A stretch of 64,000 nt of DNA from positions 744,001 to 808,000 of the forward strand of contig NZ_CP071321.1 in NCBI RefSeq assembly GCF_017309585.1. The letters run 5' to 3'. Origin of the DNA: Nitrogeniibacter aestuarii (GTDB taxonomy: Bacteria; Pseudomonadota; Gammaproteobacteria; Burkholderiales; Rhodocyclaceae). Both the position numbers and the translations under genes were made by a program. The notes under the pieces are model-generated. The model had not been told where the DNA came from. It did not search any database and was given only the letters and a program-made list of their open reading frames with translations. Of this stretch, positions 26,383 to 35,790 are shown in pieces (within the stretch, counting starts at the first letter, position 1; each line of letters starts with the position of its first letter).

Positions 26383-27324
26383 ATGAACATCCAGCAGTTA
26401 CGCTATATCGTCGAAGTGGAGCGGCAAGGTCTGAACGTCTCCGACGCCGCCGAAGTGCTGTTCACCTCGCAACCCGGCGTGTCGAAGCAGATCCGCGCGC
26501 TCGAAGACGAGCTCGGTGTGCCCATCTTCGTGCGTCACGGCAAGCGCATCGTGGATGTGTCGGAGCCGGGCCGGGAGGTGCTGGCCATTGCGCTGCGCAT
26601 CCTGCGCGACGTGGATAATCTCAGCCAGGTTGGTGAGGACTTTCGCAACGAGAAGGAGGGCCGGCTCTCCATCGCAACCACTCACACGCAGGCGCGTTAC
26701 GCGCTGCCCAAGGTCATCGCCGAGTTCACGCGGCAGTATCCGGGGGTGCGGCTTGAGCTGCACCAGGGAAGCCCGCGGCAAGTGTGTGAGATGGCCATCA
26801 GCGGCGAGGCGGACGTGGCCATTGCCACCGAAGCCATCTCGGACTACGACGAACTGGTCATGCTCCCCTGCTACCAGTGGAATCGCTGTGTCGTGGCCCC
26901 GGCGGATCACCCCATCCTGCGTGCGCAGCCCCTGTCGCTCGAAGAAATCGCCAAGTGGCCGCTGATCACTTACGACACGGCGTTTACCGGCCGCGGGCAG
27001 ATGAACAAGGCCTTTCTCGGTCGCGGGCTCAAGCCGAGTGTGGTGCTCACCGCCATGGATTCGGACGTCATCAAGACCTACGTACGCATGGGACTGGGCA
27101 TTGGCATCGTCGCCCGGATGGCCTTCGATCCGGTCACAGACAAGGGGCTGGGGATGGTCGATGCCGCGCATCTGTTCGAGTCGAGCACCACCCGGGTCGG
27201 TATTCGCCGCAACGCCTGGCTGCGCGGCTATGTGTATGCGTTCATCGAACTGTTTGCGCCCACGCTTACGCGGCGGATCATCGATGCGGCGCAAGCGGGT
27301 GGCGGCAGTGATCCGGGATTATGA
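26383..27324 (+). CDS. cysB: LysR-type regulator of sulfate assimilation CysB
   Basis: A 313-residue LTTR. The N-terminal HTH is MNIQQLRYIVEVERQGLNVS with EVLFTSQPGVSKQIRALEDE, a sequence diagnostic of CysB/Cbl. The effector domain has TTHTQARYALPKVIAEF and the C-terminal GIGIVARMAFDP block. CysB activates sulfur-assimilation genes in response to N-acetylserine under sulfur limitation. It is divergent from the tauE-cysI-DUF934-cysH-sORF-cysD-cysN operon, its obvious target. Length is normal. Confidence 0.95.
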   Translation: MNIQQLRYIVEVERQGLNVSDAAEVLFTSQPGVSKQIRALEDELGVPIFVRHGKRIVDVSEPGREVLAIALRILRDVDNLSQVGEDFRNEKEGRLSIATTHTQARYALPKVIAEFTRQYPGVRLELHQGSPRQVCEMAISGEADVAIATEAISDYDELVMLPCYQWNRCVVAPADHPILRAQPLSLEEIAKWPLITYDTAFTGRGQMNKAFLGRGLKPSVVLTAMDSDVIKTYVRMGLGIGIVARMAFDPVTDKGLGMVDAAHLFESSTTRVGIRRNAWLRGYVYAFIELFAPTLTRRIIDAAQAGGGSDPGL

Positions 27325-27337
27325 GGTGGCGCAAGAT

Positions 27338-28315
27338 TCAGCCGTGCCCGGCAGCCAGGCGCGCGAACAGGCCTGAAGTGCCGGTGGCCAGTTCGAGCAT
27401 GAGTGCAATGCGGGCCTGGAGGGGGTTCAGCACGCCGCTGCCGGGCAGGATGGCGGCTGTGCGTGTGGATACGCTACCGTTTGCGACTCGGCTCGAACGT
27501 ATCACCCGGACACCGTTGTCAACGGCGCCAAGTGCAGCGTCGCGCCAGGTGTCGGGCAGGCTGCCGTTGCCGGGCAGGGCCAGAACCACCCCAGCGCAAC
27601 CGCGCTCATGCGCCTCTGCAAGCAGTGCCGGGCGGCTGCCCGCAGCCACGTGCAGGATGTCGACCTCCGGGAGCGTCGCGTCGTCTTGCAACGTGGCGAG
27701 TGGTACGCAGCCCGCGCTGCCCGGCGCCGGTGGCCGGCAAAAAGTGCGCTCTGAAGCGTTGCCGACCGTCCCGGTGCGCGGGGCGGCTATGGCATCGAGC
27801 GCATGTGTATGTGTCTTGGCGATCTCTGAAGCGGCAAGGATCTGATCGTTCATGACGACCAGCACCCCATGGTTACGGGCCTCTGGCAGCGCAGCGACGC
27901 ACAGGGCCTGATACAGGTTCATGGGGCCGTCTGCCGACAGGGCGGTCGCCGGGCGCATGGCGGCCGTCAGCACGACGGGCTTTCCGGGTGAGCACACCAG
28001 ATGCAGGAACCAGGCGGTTTCCTCTAGCGTGTCGGTACCATGAGTGATCACCACCCCCTGACAGGATGCCGATGCCCGCGCAGCCTCGACGGCCCTTGCG
28101 ATCATCAACCAGTGTTCCGGCGTCATGTCCTTGCTGTCGATGGACAGCAGTTCCTGTGTCTCGATGCGGGGCAGGTCATCCGGGTGACCCAGCGCCGTGA
28201 GTAAGTCAGTGGCCGACATGCTGCCGGCCACGTAATCCGATGCGTTCCCGGCGTGCGCGCCCCGACCGGCAATGGTGCCACCGGTGGTGAGCAGGGTGAT
28301 GTGGCCTGTTGACAT
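27338..28315 (-). CDS. Asparaginase/glutaminase
   Basis: A 325-residue protein with both asparaginase active-site blocks: ITLLTTGGTIAGRG (first Thr of the catalytic TGGTIA) at the N-terminus and GVVITHGTDTLEETA near residue 90 (second Thr and the Asp-Lys pair region). It hydrolyses L-Asn (or Gln) to Asp (Glu) and ammonia. There is no signal peptide, so it is probably cytoplasmic. It lies 12 bp after the gene for a periplasmic acidic-amino-acid-type binding protein on the same strand, suggesting uptake and use of Asn/Gln. Confidence 0.88.
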   Translation of the reverse strand: MSTGHITLLTTGGTIAGRGAHAGNASDYVAGSMSATDLLTALGHPDDLPRIETQELLSIDSKDMTPEHWLMIARAVEAARASASCQGVVITHGTDTLEETAWFLHLVCSPGKPVVLTAAMRPATALSADGPMNLYQALCVAALPEARNHGVLVVMNDQILAASEIAKTHTHALDAIAAPRTGTVGNASERTFCRPPAPGSAGCVPLATLQDDATLPEVDILHVAAGSRPALLAEAHERGCAGVVLALPGNGSLPDTWRDAALGAVDNGVRVIRSSRVANGSVSTRTAAILPGSGVLNPLQARIALMLELATGTSGLFARLAAGHG

Positions 28316-28327
28316 GGGTGAATCGAG

Positions 28328-29236
28328 TTACTGGAAAGGCTTGTCGTTGGGGGTGCGGAAGAGCTCGCGCATGGAGGTCGACAGCGGGAAGTTGAGATTC
28401 AGGTTATTGGGCGGGATCGGGCGCATGAACCATCTCGTGTAGATGCGCTCGGCTTCCCCGCTGGCCATGAGCTTGCGCAGCGTGTCGTCGACGAGCGCCT
28501 TCATGTCCGGATCGTCTTTGCGCAGCATGCAGCCATAGGCCTCGAACGAACGCGGCGTGCCGGTGACGATCCAGTCTTCCGGATGAGTCGATTTGGCGAC
28601 CTCGCCATACAGCAGCGCATCGTCGAGCATGAACGCATCGGCGCGACCGGTCTCGAGTGTCAGGAAGCTCTCGCCGTGGTCGCGCGCGGTGATCAGCGTC
28701 AGGCCGCTGGCGTGGCCTTCTTTCATTTCGCGCAGCAGGCGCTCGGACGTGGTTCCCGCCGTGGTGACGACCCGGCGACCGTCCAGATCATCAAAATCCG
28801 AGATGCCGGCGTCACGGCGTGTCAGCAAGCGGGTGCCGATGATGAAAATGCTGGTCGAGAAGGCAACCTCGCGGGCTCGGGTCGTATTGTGCGTGGTGGA
28901 GCCGCACTCGAAGTCGATTTCGCCCTTCTTGATCAGGCGAAACCGGTTGCCTGATGTGATCGGAACCATTTCCACGCGCAGATCGGGCTGACGCAAGCGG
29001 CCGCGAATCGCCTCGACCACGTGCATGGCCAGGTCGTGGGAGTAGCCCATCACCTTGCCCTTCTCGTCCAGATATGAAAACGGGATGGATGAGAGGCGGT
29101 GCCCGAGGCGAATTTCGCCGCGTTCGCGGATACTGTCGAGTGTGCTTGCGGCCTCTTGGGCATGGCTCGGGATGCTCAAGCCCAGCAGGCCAACCGTTAC
29201 GCCCATCAGGAGGCCGGTCCAGGTGCTTCGTTTCAA
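28328..29236 (-). CDS. Amino-acid ABC transporter substrate-binding protein (GltI-like)
   Basis: A 302-residue periplasmic protein. The signal peptide MKRSTWTGLLMGVTVGLLGL..SHAQ leads into the type-II SBP fold: TLDSIRERGEIRLGHRL, then EIDFECGSTTHNTTRAREVA, typical of glutamate/aspartate-binding GltI/GlnH. It delivers amino acids to an ABC permease, but no permease or ATPase gene is adjacent. It is in one transcription unit with the asparaginase, so its ligand may be Asn, Gln, Asp or Glu. Confidence 0.88.
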   Translation of the reverse strand: MKRSTWTGLLMGVTVGLLGLSIPSHAQEAASTLDSIRERGEIRLGHRLSSIPFSYLDEKGKVMGYSHDLAMHVVEAIRGRLRQPDLRVEMVPITSGNRFRLIKKGEIDFECGSTTHNTTRAREVAFSTSIFIIGTRLLTRRDAGISDFDDLDGRRVVTTAGTTSERLLREMKEGHASGLTLITARDHGESFLTLETGRADAFMLDDALLYGEVAKSTHPEDWIVTGTPRSFEAYGCMLRKDDPDMKALVDDTLRKLMASGEAERIYTRWFMRPIPPNNLNLNFPLSTSMRELFRTPNDKPFQ

Positions 29237-29399
29237 AACGGGGTCCTCTGCGGTGGATCGGTCCTATTCTGCCCCGATCCGTGACGTTTGCGGCCATTGT
29301 TCGGGAAAACTTTGCGCTCATTCCCAACAAGTCACAGTTCGCGTCACGTGTAGTTCTTATACTTCGTCGGCATTTCTTACTTTCTTCCGGCTTTTCCTC

Positions 29400-32210
29400 A
29401 TGTCATCAAACCAGCTTCAACGTCTTGTCAGGGGTTCCGTCCTCGTCAGCCTGCTTGTCAGTGCCAGCGGCGTGTGGTGCGCTGATGCGGGAAAAGCCGC
29501 CGAGTATTACGAGGACGGGCTGAGCCGCTTCGAAGCGGGCGATCGGGCCGGCGCGATCATCCAGCTCCAGAATGCCCTGCAGGAAAATGGCAATCTGCTC
29601 TCTGCTCATGTGCTGCTGGCCAAAGCCTTGCTGGAGGATCTTCAGCTCTCGGCAGCAGAGGCCGCGCTCGACAAGGCCATGACACTCGGCGTCAGTCCGA
29701 GTGAAGTTGCCGTGCCGCGTGCCCGGCTGCTCAGCGCCCTGGGCCGCCATGCCGAATTGCTGGACAAGGTGAGCGCTGACGGTGTCTCCGGCGCAGACCG
29801 GACCGAAGTGCTGACCCTGCGTGCCAAGGCTCACGCCACGCTGGGAGACGAGGAAGCCGCCATGCGGGGTTTCGAGGCTGCGATCGAGACCAATCGGAGC
29901 GACGAAAAGCCCTACGTTGAACTCATTCCCTATCTGATGCAGCTCGGGCGGCTCGATGAAGCGCAAAATGCGCTCGATACCCTCGAAGTGATCCAGCCGG
30001 ATGCTGCGTCGACATGGAACCTGAAGGCGTCGATGTCTCATGTTCGCGGGCGTCTCGACGATGCCCTCAAGGCGTACAGCAAGGCACTGGAGGCGGAGCC
30101 GCGGCATGTGGATGCACGTATTGCGCGGGCCTCGATCTACCTTGACGCCAAGAATCTCGATGCCGCCCGCCAGGACTTGGATTTTCTGCGCGAACTCGTA
30201 CCTGAAGAGCCTCGCGCAAACTACCTTGGCGCGGTGCTTGCCGGCATTGAGGACGATTCAAGCGAAGTACGACAGCGGCTGACTGCGGTCGCGCAGCGCA
30301 TCGATGCCCTGCCTGGCGAATACGTCTCTGCCAGTGAGCAACTCCTGATGCTCGGAGCGCTGGCCCATCACGGCCTGAATGTGCCCGTGAAGGCGAAGAG
30401 TTATCTGGATCGGCTGCTGGCGCGCTACCCCGCCAACCTTGCTGCCAGGAAGCTGCTCGCTGGAATTTATGTAGACGAGCGCGACAGCGTTCGGGCCATG
30501 CGCACGATCGAGCCCGTGCTCCGCGCGAAGCCGAATGACCCGCAGGCCTTGCTGCTCATGGGGCGCGCCCACCTGATCGACAAGCGCTTCACCCAGGCCA
30601 ACCGCTATCTCGAGCAGGCCGCCGACAGCGTCAAGGATGATCCCCGGTCGCTTGCGGCGCTAGGCTTCGGGCTGATCGGTGCCGGGAGTCAGGCCGATGG
30701 TCTCGCTCGCCTCGAAGAAGCCTTTCGGCTCGACCCCGCCAATGGCGCGGTGGGCATGGTCCTGGCGACGGCGCACATGCGCCAGGGCGAACACGATCGG
30801 GCCATTGCGGTCGCACAGTCCCTGGTGGACAGTAATCCTGACGATCTGATTGCCCTGAACCTGCTCGGAGCCATCCATGCGGCCAAGGGCGACATTGCCG
30901 CGGCGCAGTCGGCGTACGAGCGTGCCCTCGCTGTCGATGCCGGCTTCGTCCCAGCCCAGCTCAACCTTGCACGATTGGAGATGGCCAGTCAGCGCTTTGA
31001 GTCGGCCCGGGTGCGACTGGCGGATATGAGCAAGACGTATCCGAACGATGGGCGCATCTACTACGAATTAGGGCGGTTGGCAGGCATGCAGGGTGATATG
31101 GAGGGGGCCATCAATGCGCTGCGGACTGCTGTTGCGAAAGATCGGCGTGACCCCAAAGCCAGCCTTGCCCTGATCGATGCCCTCTGGGCGGAGCGCAGAT
31201 TCAGCGAAGCCCTGAGCGTCGCCAAAGAGGCCGCACTGCGTCATCGGGAAGACATGGCGGTCATCGCAACCCTGGCTCGGGCGCATCAATTGGCGGGCGA
31301 CACCGACGCGGCTCGCTCGGTGCTCCGGGAGATGACGCGGCTTGCAGAGTTCGATCCTGCTGCTCAGGTGCGTATCGGCCGCATGTACATGGACGTGGGC
31401 TCCCCCGATGACGCCGAATACAACGTACGCAAAGCCCGCACGGCGTCACCTGATTTCGAGCCGGCACTGGCGCTTGCCGTGGAGATTGCCATCGCCAAGG
31501 GCGATGCGGGCGAGGCCGGAAAGCGCCTCGATCAACTTCAGTCCGTGGCGCCCAGGCATGTGGAGATCCCCGGTTACCAGGCGCGCCTGGCATGGCTCAA
31601 GGGCGAGCGGGAAGCCGCGCTCAAGCTGTTCCGACGCGCCTATGACATGTCGCCTTCTCCGTCGAGTGCCATGGCGCTGGCGCGTGCGAACTTCGAGGCA
31701 GGCAACGCCGCTGCGGCGATTGAGGTTCTCAAGCGGGACATCAAACGTGCGCCGTCAACGGCAGTCAGACGTGCGCTGATCGAACTGCTCATGCGTGAGC
31801 GTCAGTGGGCGGAGGCTCGCGGCCAGCTGGAGACGATGATTGAAAGCGGTGTGCGTGATGCCAGTGTGTTGAATCTGCTTGCCACCGTATATTTCGAGTT
31901 GGGCGATGGCCAGGCAATGGCGACTGCTGAAGAGGCTCGGCGTCTTGCGCCGAACGACCCGCTGGTGGCCGACACGCTTGGATGGATCAAATTGCATGTG
32001 GGCGATGTCTCGGGTGCGCTCAATCTGCTTCGGGATGCGCGCTTGCGTGATCCTTCCAATCGCGAGATCCGTTTCCATCTGGCCAAGGCGTTGCAGGCGG
32101 CGGGACGGATTGACGATGCGCGCAAGGAACTGGAGTTCGCCCTCGAGGGGGGGCAGGCGTTTCCGGGGCGTTCGCGTGCGCTTGAACTGAAACAGACCTT
32201 GGCACAGTGA
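29400..32210 (+). CDS. prsT: PEP-CTERM system TPR-repeat protein PrsT-like
   Basis: A 936-residue exported protein: signal peptide in the first 28 residues (RGSVLVSLLVSASGVWCADA), then about twenty TPR/Sel1-like repeats from AAEYYEDGLSRFEAGDRAGA to the C-terminus. The length and the N-terminal repeat match the PrsT family tied to PEP-CTERM/exosortase EPS systems, where it is thought to aid export of EPS or surface proteins. The ATG at 29400 gives this N-terminus; there is no good Shine-Dalgarno, so translation may be weak. A PEP-CTERM gene follows 133 bp downstream. No prsK/prsR is present here. Confidence 0.82.
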   Translation: MSSNQLQRLVRGSVLVSLLVSASGVWCADAGKAAEYYEDGLSRFEAGDRAGAIIQLQNALQENGNLLSAHVLLAKALLEDLQLSAAEAALDKAMTLGVSPSEVAVPRARLLSALGRHAELLDKVSADGVSGADRTEVLTLRAKAHATLGDEEAAMRGFEAAIETNRSDEKPYVELIPYLMQLGRLDEAQNALDTLEVIQPDAASTWNLKASMSHVRGRLDDALKAYSKALEAEPRHVDARIARASIYLDAKNLDAARQDLDFLRELVPEEPRANYLGAVLAGIEDDSSEVRQRLTAVAQRIDALPGEYVSASEQLLMLGALAHHGLNVPVKAKSYLDRLLARYPANLAARKLLAGIYVDERDSVRAMRTIEPVLRAKPNDPQALLLMGRAHLIDKRFTQANRYLEQAADSVKDDPRSLAALGFGLIGAGSQADGLARLEEAFRLDPANGAVGMVLATAHMRQGEHDRAIAVAQSLVDSNPDDLIALNLLGAIHAAKGDIAAAQSAYERALAVDAGFVPAQLNLARLEMASQRFESARVRLADMSKTYPNDGRIYYELGRLAGMQGDMEGAINALRTAVAKDRRDPKASLALIDALWAERRFSEALSVAKEAALRHREDMAVIATLARAHQLAGDTDAARSVLREMTRLAEFDPAAQVRIGRMYMDVGSPDDAEYNVRKARTASPDFEPALALAVEIAIAKGDAGEAGKRLDQLQSVAPRHVEIPGYQARLAWLKGEREAALKLFRRAYDMSPSPSSAMALARANFEAGNAAAAIEVLKRDIKRAPSTAVRRALIELLMRERQWAEARGQLETMIESGVRDASVLNLLATVYFELGDGQAMATAEEARRLAPNDPLVADTLGWIKLHVGDVSGALNLLRDARLRDPSNREIRFHLAKALQAAGRIDDARKELEFALEGGQAFPGRSRALELKQTLAQ

Positions 32211-32290
32211 GTGTCGAGAGATTTTACGCTTTGATGCCAAGCGCTCAGCCAATATGGCCTAAGTTTTTGAAATATAAATAGATGTTGTGT

Positions 32291-32306
32291 TGGCACGCGC
32301 ATTGCT
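32291..32306 (+). promoter_or_regulatory. Sigma-54 promoter of the PEP-CTERM gene
   Basis: TGGCACG (32291-32297), four bases, then TTGCT (32302-32306) match the RpoN consensus TGGCACG-N4-TTGCW without a mismatch. They lie about 38 bp before the start of the PEP-CTERM gene. In related bacteria PEP-CTERM genes are driven by sigma-54 with PrsR as activator. An upstream activator site was not identified. Confidence 0.8.
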
Positions 32307-32343
32307 TTGTAATGTTTAGATACGAATAACCGGAGGTCTCCTG

Positions 32344-33138
32344 ATGAGTCCCGCAAAACTCCGCGCCCTGTTGGCGCTTACCGCTGTGATGGCCGGCCCT
32401 GCGATGGCCGCGACCGAGTGGAACTTCAGCGGCGATAACAATAACGCCACCTGGGCCAACACCCGCAGCTTCACCTCTAATGGTATTACCGTGACGGCGT
32501 CTGCCTGGGCCAATACGTCGGGCACTGCGAACCAGCAGCTCGAAACGGCCTATCTCTCGGCGTATGGTTCCAGTGGTCTGGGCGTCATCAATCGCGACGG
32601 ATACTCGAGCAGCAGTAGCGACAAAGACTACAACGATGTGATTGGCGATGGCCAAGAGCACTCCATGGACAACGACCAGCGTTACGACTCGATCCTGCTG
32701 TCGTTCTCTGAGGCGGTGAACGTCGCCGGTTTGCGCAACGGTTGGTACAGCGGTGATTCGGACCTGTCCGTCATGGCCTATCTCGGCGCCGGTGCGCCGT
32801 CGCTTTCCGGTCTGACCTACTCGAATCTGACGTCCAATGGCTGGGTGGGTATCGCCGACCTGTCGGATGTCGGCACCAGCTGGGGCGCGACCAATTCCAC
32901 GACGTTCTCGTCTTACTGGCTGGTTGGCGCGTTCAACCCGGCATTCAATGGCAACACCAGCTGGAGCACCGGTAACGACATGGTCAAGCTCGCGGCTGTG
33001 AGCGCCAATGTATGTACCGGTGTTGTCTCCAACGGCACCTGCGGTCAACAGAGCACAGGCGTGCCTGAGCCCGGTTCCCTTGCACTTGCAGGCCTCGGTC
33101 TGTTGGGTGTGCTGGGAATGCGTCGCCGTCGCTCATAA
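32344..33138 (+). CDS. PEP-CTERM surface protein (possibly XDP1-like)
   Basis: A 264-residue exported protein: signal peptide (MSPAKLRALLALTAVMAGPA), a Ser/Asn/Thr/Gly-rich beta-type middle and a PEP-CTERM tail VPEPGSLALAGLGLLGVLGM followed by RRRRS. It is predicted to be processed by exosortase and anchored or released into the EPS/floc matrix. The region EHSMDNDQRYDSILLSF and the two-Cys segment near the C-terminus suggest the exosortase-dependent XDP1-type group, but that is a tentative call. Start has CGGAGGTC upstream; transcription from the sigma-54 promoter at 32291. Confidence 0.85.
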   Translation: MSPAKLRALLALTAVMAGPAMAATEWNFSGDNNNATWANTRSFTSNGITVTASAWANTSGTANQQLETAYLSAYGSSGLGVINRDGYSSSSSDKDYNDVIGDGQEHSMDNDQRYDSILLSFSEAVNVAGLRNGWYSGDSDLSVMAYLGAGAPSLSGLTYSNLTSNGWVGIADLSDVGTSWGATNSTTFSSYWLVGAFNPAFNGNTSWSTGNDMVKLAAVSANVCTGVVSNGTCGQQSTGVPEPGSLALAGLGLLGVLGMRRRRS

Positions 33139-33160
33139 GACGACGACCACTCCGTCTTTC

Positions 33161-33189
33161 ACGGCGCCCGAGGGCGCCGTTTCTTTTTG
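33161..33189 (+). terminator. Rho-independent terminator after the PEP-CTERM gene
   Basis: A 9-bp perfect stem, ACGGCGCCC (33161-33169) / GGGCGCCGT (33172-33180), with a two-base centre, followed by TTCTTTTT. It ends the sigma-54-driven transcript. Confidence 0.88.
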
Positions 33190-35007
33190 TCAGGTCTCGT
33201 TTTCAGTGTGCTCTGCCGCCTCCTGTTGCTGGAGCCGCCACATCTGCGCGTATGCGTTGTCGGCGGCGAGCAATTCCCGATGGTGGCCACGTTCGACGAT
33301 GTGCCCTTGATCCAGCACGATGATTTCATCGGCCTGCGCGATGGTCGACAGGCGGTGAGCGATGATGAGCGCGGTGCGACCTCGGGCGGCCTGATCGATC
33401 TGAGCCTGAATGGCCTTTTCGGTCTTGGAGTCCAGTGCCGAGGTGGCTTCATCGAAGATGAGGATGGCCGGGTCCTTGAGCAGGGCCCGGGCAATGGCCA
33501 CACGCTGCTTTTCGCCCCCTGACAACTTCAATCCGCGCTCGCCAACCCGGGTATCCATGCCGTCAGGCAGCCGGGAGATGAAGTCATCGAGCTGAGCCGC
33601 GCTGGCGGCGGCCTCGACCGCGCCCTCCGACGCGTCCGGGTTGCCGTACTGGATGTTGTATCGAAGCGTGTCGTTGAACAGCACCGTGTCCTGGGGGACG
33701 ATCCCGATGGCCTTGCGCAGGCTGTGCTGTTGAACATCACGGATGTCGGCCCCATTGATCGTGATGCGTCCCGAGGTCACGTCGTAGAAGCGGAACAGCA
33801 GGCGGGCCAGCGTGGATTTGCCCGAGCCCGAATGCCCGACCACGGCGACTGTCTTGCCGGCGGGGACGGCGAAGTCCACATCGAAGAGAATCTCACGCGC
33901 CGGATCGTAATGGAAACCGACATGCTCGAAGCGAACCGTGGCCGGTCCGGGCGGCAGGCTGCCGGCTTCCGGTTTGTCGTCGATTTCCTTGTGCTGCCCG
34001 AGCAGGCCGAACATGCGCTCGATGTCGGTGAGTGACTGGCGGATTTCACGGTAGATCACACCCAGGAAGTTGAGCGGGATATAGAGCTGCAACATGTAGG
34101 CGTTGATCAGCACGATATCGCCGATGGTCATGCTGCCCTCGGCCACCCGGTTGGCGGCCAGCCACATCATGGTGGCGACGGCTGTGGAAATGATGGCCGC
34201 CTGACCGATGTTCAGTCCCGACAGCGAGAGCTGGTTCTTGATCTGGGCATCCGCCCAGTCGCCCATCTGGCGGTCGTAGCGATCGGCCTCGAAACGTTCA
34301 TTGTTGAAGTACTTGACCGTTTCGAAGTTGATCAGGCTGTCGATGGCCCGCGCGTTGGCCGCCGAATCCAGCTCGTTGGCCTTGCGGCGCAGGGCCGTGC
34401 GCCAGTTGGTGACGCGCACGGTGAAGGTGATGTAGAAGAGCAGCGTCCCGGCGGTGATGAGCGAGAACACGGCGTCGTAATTGATATAGAGAATGCCGAT
34501 CACCAGGCCGATCTCGACCAGTGTGGGCAGGATGCTGTACAGCGTGTAGCTGATCAAAGAGCCGACGGACCGGGTGCCGCGCTCGATGTCGCGCGTCAGC
34601 CCGCCGGTCTGTCGTTCCAGGTGGAATCGCAGCGACAGGGCATGCAGGTGGTTGAACACCTGCAGCGAGATGTTTCGCACCGCCTGCTGGGTGACCCGGG
34701 CGAACACCAGTTCGCGCAGTTCGGTGAACAGAGACGTGGAAAAGCGCAGCACGCCGTAGGCAAACAGGATGGCCGCGGGGACAACGATGAAGGCCTGCTC
34801 CGGCGTGATCGTGAGCGCGTCGACCAGATGCTTGAACACCATGGGGACGCCCACGTTGGCGAATTTCGCCAATAGCAGGCACGTCAGCGCAAAGATGACG
34901 CGGCCTTTGTAGCTCCACAGGTACGGGATGAGGGTCTTGAGCGTGTACCAGTCGTGGCGCTCGGTGGGATCGGGGGCGGGCAGGGCGCCGGAGACTCGGT
35001 GTCGCAT
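33190..35007 (-). CDS. ABC exporter, Atm1/HMT-type (ABCB7-like)
   Basis: A 605-residue half-transporter. The TM domain of six helices spans roughly 20-310 with ARAIDSLINFETVKYFNNE, the motif shared by Atm1/ABCB7/HMT1 exporters. The NBD has Walker A VVGHSGSGKST near residue 395, signature LSGGEKQRVAIARAL, Walker B ILIFDEATSALDS and an H-loop (IIAHRLSTI). Atm1-type proteins export glutathione-linked iron-sulfur or metal adducts. It works as a homodimer in the inner membrane. No regulatory partner is next to it; the LysE gene upstream on the same strand is unrelated. Confidence 0.92.
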   Translation of the reverse strand: MRHRVSGALPAPDPTERHDWYTLKTLIPYLWSYKGRVIFALTCLLLAKFANVGVPMVFKHLVDALTITPEQAFIVVPAAILFAYGVLRFSTSLFTELRELVFARVTQQAVRNISLQVFNHLHALSLRFHLERQTGGLTRDIERGTRSVGSLISYTLYSILPTLVEIGLVIGILYINYDAVFSLITAGTLLFYITFTVRVTNWRTALRRKANELDSAANARAIDSLINFETVKYFNNERFEADRYDRQMGDWADAQIKNQLSLSGLNIGQAAIISTAVATMMWLAANRVAEGSMTIGDIVLINAYMLQLYIPLNFLGVIYREIRQSLTDIERMFGLLGQHKEIDDKPEAGSLPPGPATVRFEHVGFHYDPAREILFDVDFAVPAGKTVAVVGHSGSGKSTLARLLFRFYDVTSGRITINGADIRDVQQHSLRKAIGIVPQDTVLFNDTLRYNIQYGNPDASEGAVEAAASAAQLDDFISRLPDGMDTRVGERGLKLSGGEKQRVAIARALLKDPAILIFDEATSALDSKTEKAIQAQIDQAARGRTALIIAHRLSTIAQADEIIVLDQGHIVERGHHRELLAADNAYAQMWRLQQQEAAEHTENET

Positions 35008-35042
35008 CCAGCGATTCTAGCCTGCCGTGGGTTTCCGGCGCT

Positions 35043-35678
35043 TCAAGCCGAAGGCGAGCCGGCGACCAATCTTGCGGCCAGGGCGAGGAAAACGAGGCTG
35101 GCGAAGCGATCGAGCCAGGGCGCCATTCGCGGATGCTTCTGCATCCATTGACCAATGCGCCCTGCCAGCAGGGCAATCGAGCCGAAGACGACGATGGTCT
35201 GCGCCATGAAGAGGCCGCCGAGGGTGAGCATTTGCAGGGTGACCGGGCCTGAGTCGGGATGGATGAACTGAGGCATGAATGCCAGAAAGAACAACGCCAC
35301 CTTCGGGTTGATGGCATTGGCGACAAAACCGCGCGAGACGTCCCGCAGCCAGGGGCGTCTGATGCTCCGGCCCGCCGTCGGGGCCGGGCCGGGCCGGACG
35401 CGCCATGCCGATATTGCCATCCACACCAGGTAGGCCGCGCCCAGCCATTTGAGCGCGGTGAACGCCGTTGGTGACGCCAGCACGGCAGCACTGACGCCGA
35501 GCGTGGCCCACAGGATGTGCGTCATGCACCCGAGGGTGCAGCCCAGTGCAAAGGCGAATCCGGCCTGCCGTCCGCGGGCCAGACTGTGGGCGAGAACCAT
35601 GAGGTTATCCGGCCCCGGGGCGATGGTCACGACCAGTGAGGCACCAAGGAAAGTGAACAGGGTGGGTAAATCGGGCAT
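35043..35678 (-). CDS. LysE/RhtB family amino-acid exporter
   Basis: A 211-residue membrane protein with five or six hydrophobic segments and the LysE motif in VVTIAPGPDNLMVLAHSLAR (P-G-P-x-x), followed by RGFVANAINPKVALFFLAFM, the second conserved block. It exports amino acids or homoserine-lactone-like compounds; the substrate is not readable. It lies upstream of the ABC exporter on the same strand with a 35-bp gap. Confidence 0.9.
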   Translation of the reverse strand: MPDLPTLFTFLGASLVVTIAPGPDNLMVLAHSLARGRQAGFAFALGCTLGCMTHILWATLGVSAAVLASPTAFTALKWLGAAYLVWMAISAWRVRPGPAPTAGRSIRRPWLRDVSRGFVANAINPKVALFFLAFMPQFIHPDSGPVTLQMLTLGGLFMAQTIVVFGSIALLAGRIGQWMQKHPRMAPWLDRFASLVFLALAARLVAGSPSA

Positions 35679-35790
35679 TCAGGTCTCGCGCAACAACACC
35701 GCCAGTGTAAGCTGCTGCGCCCAGCAGGGCCAGACAAGGCGGGAGACGGGGGGCGTGCTAACGTGTGGGTTTGATTCGGAAGGTGCGCAA

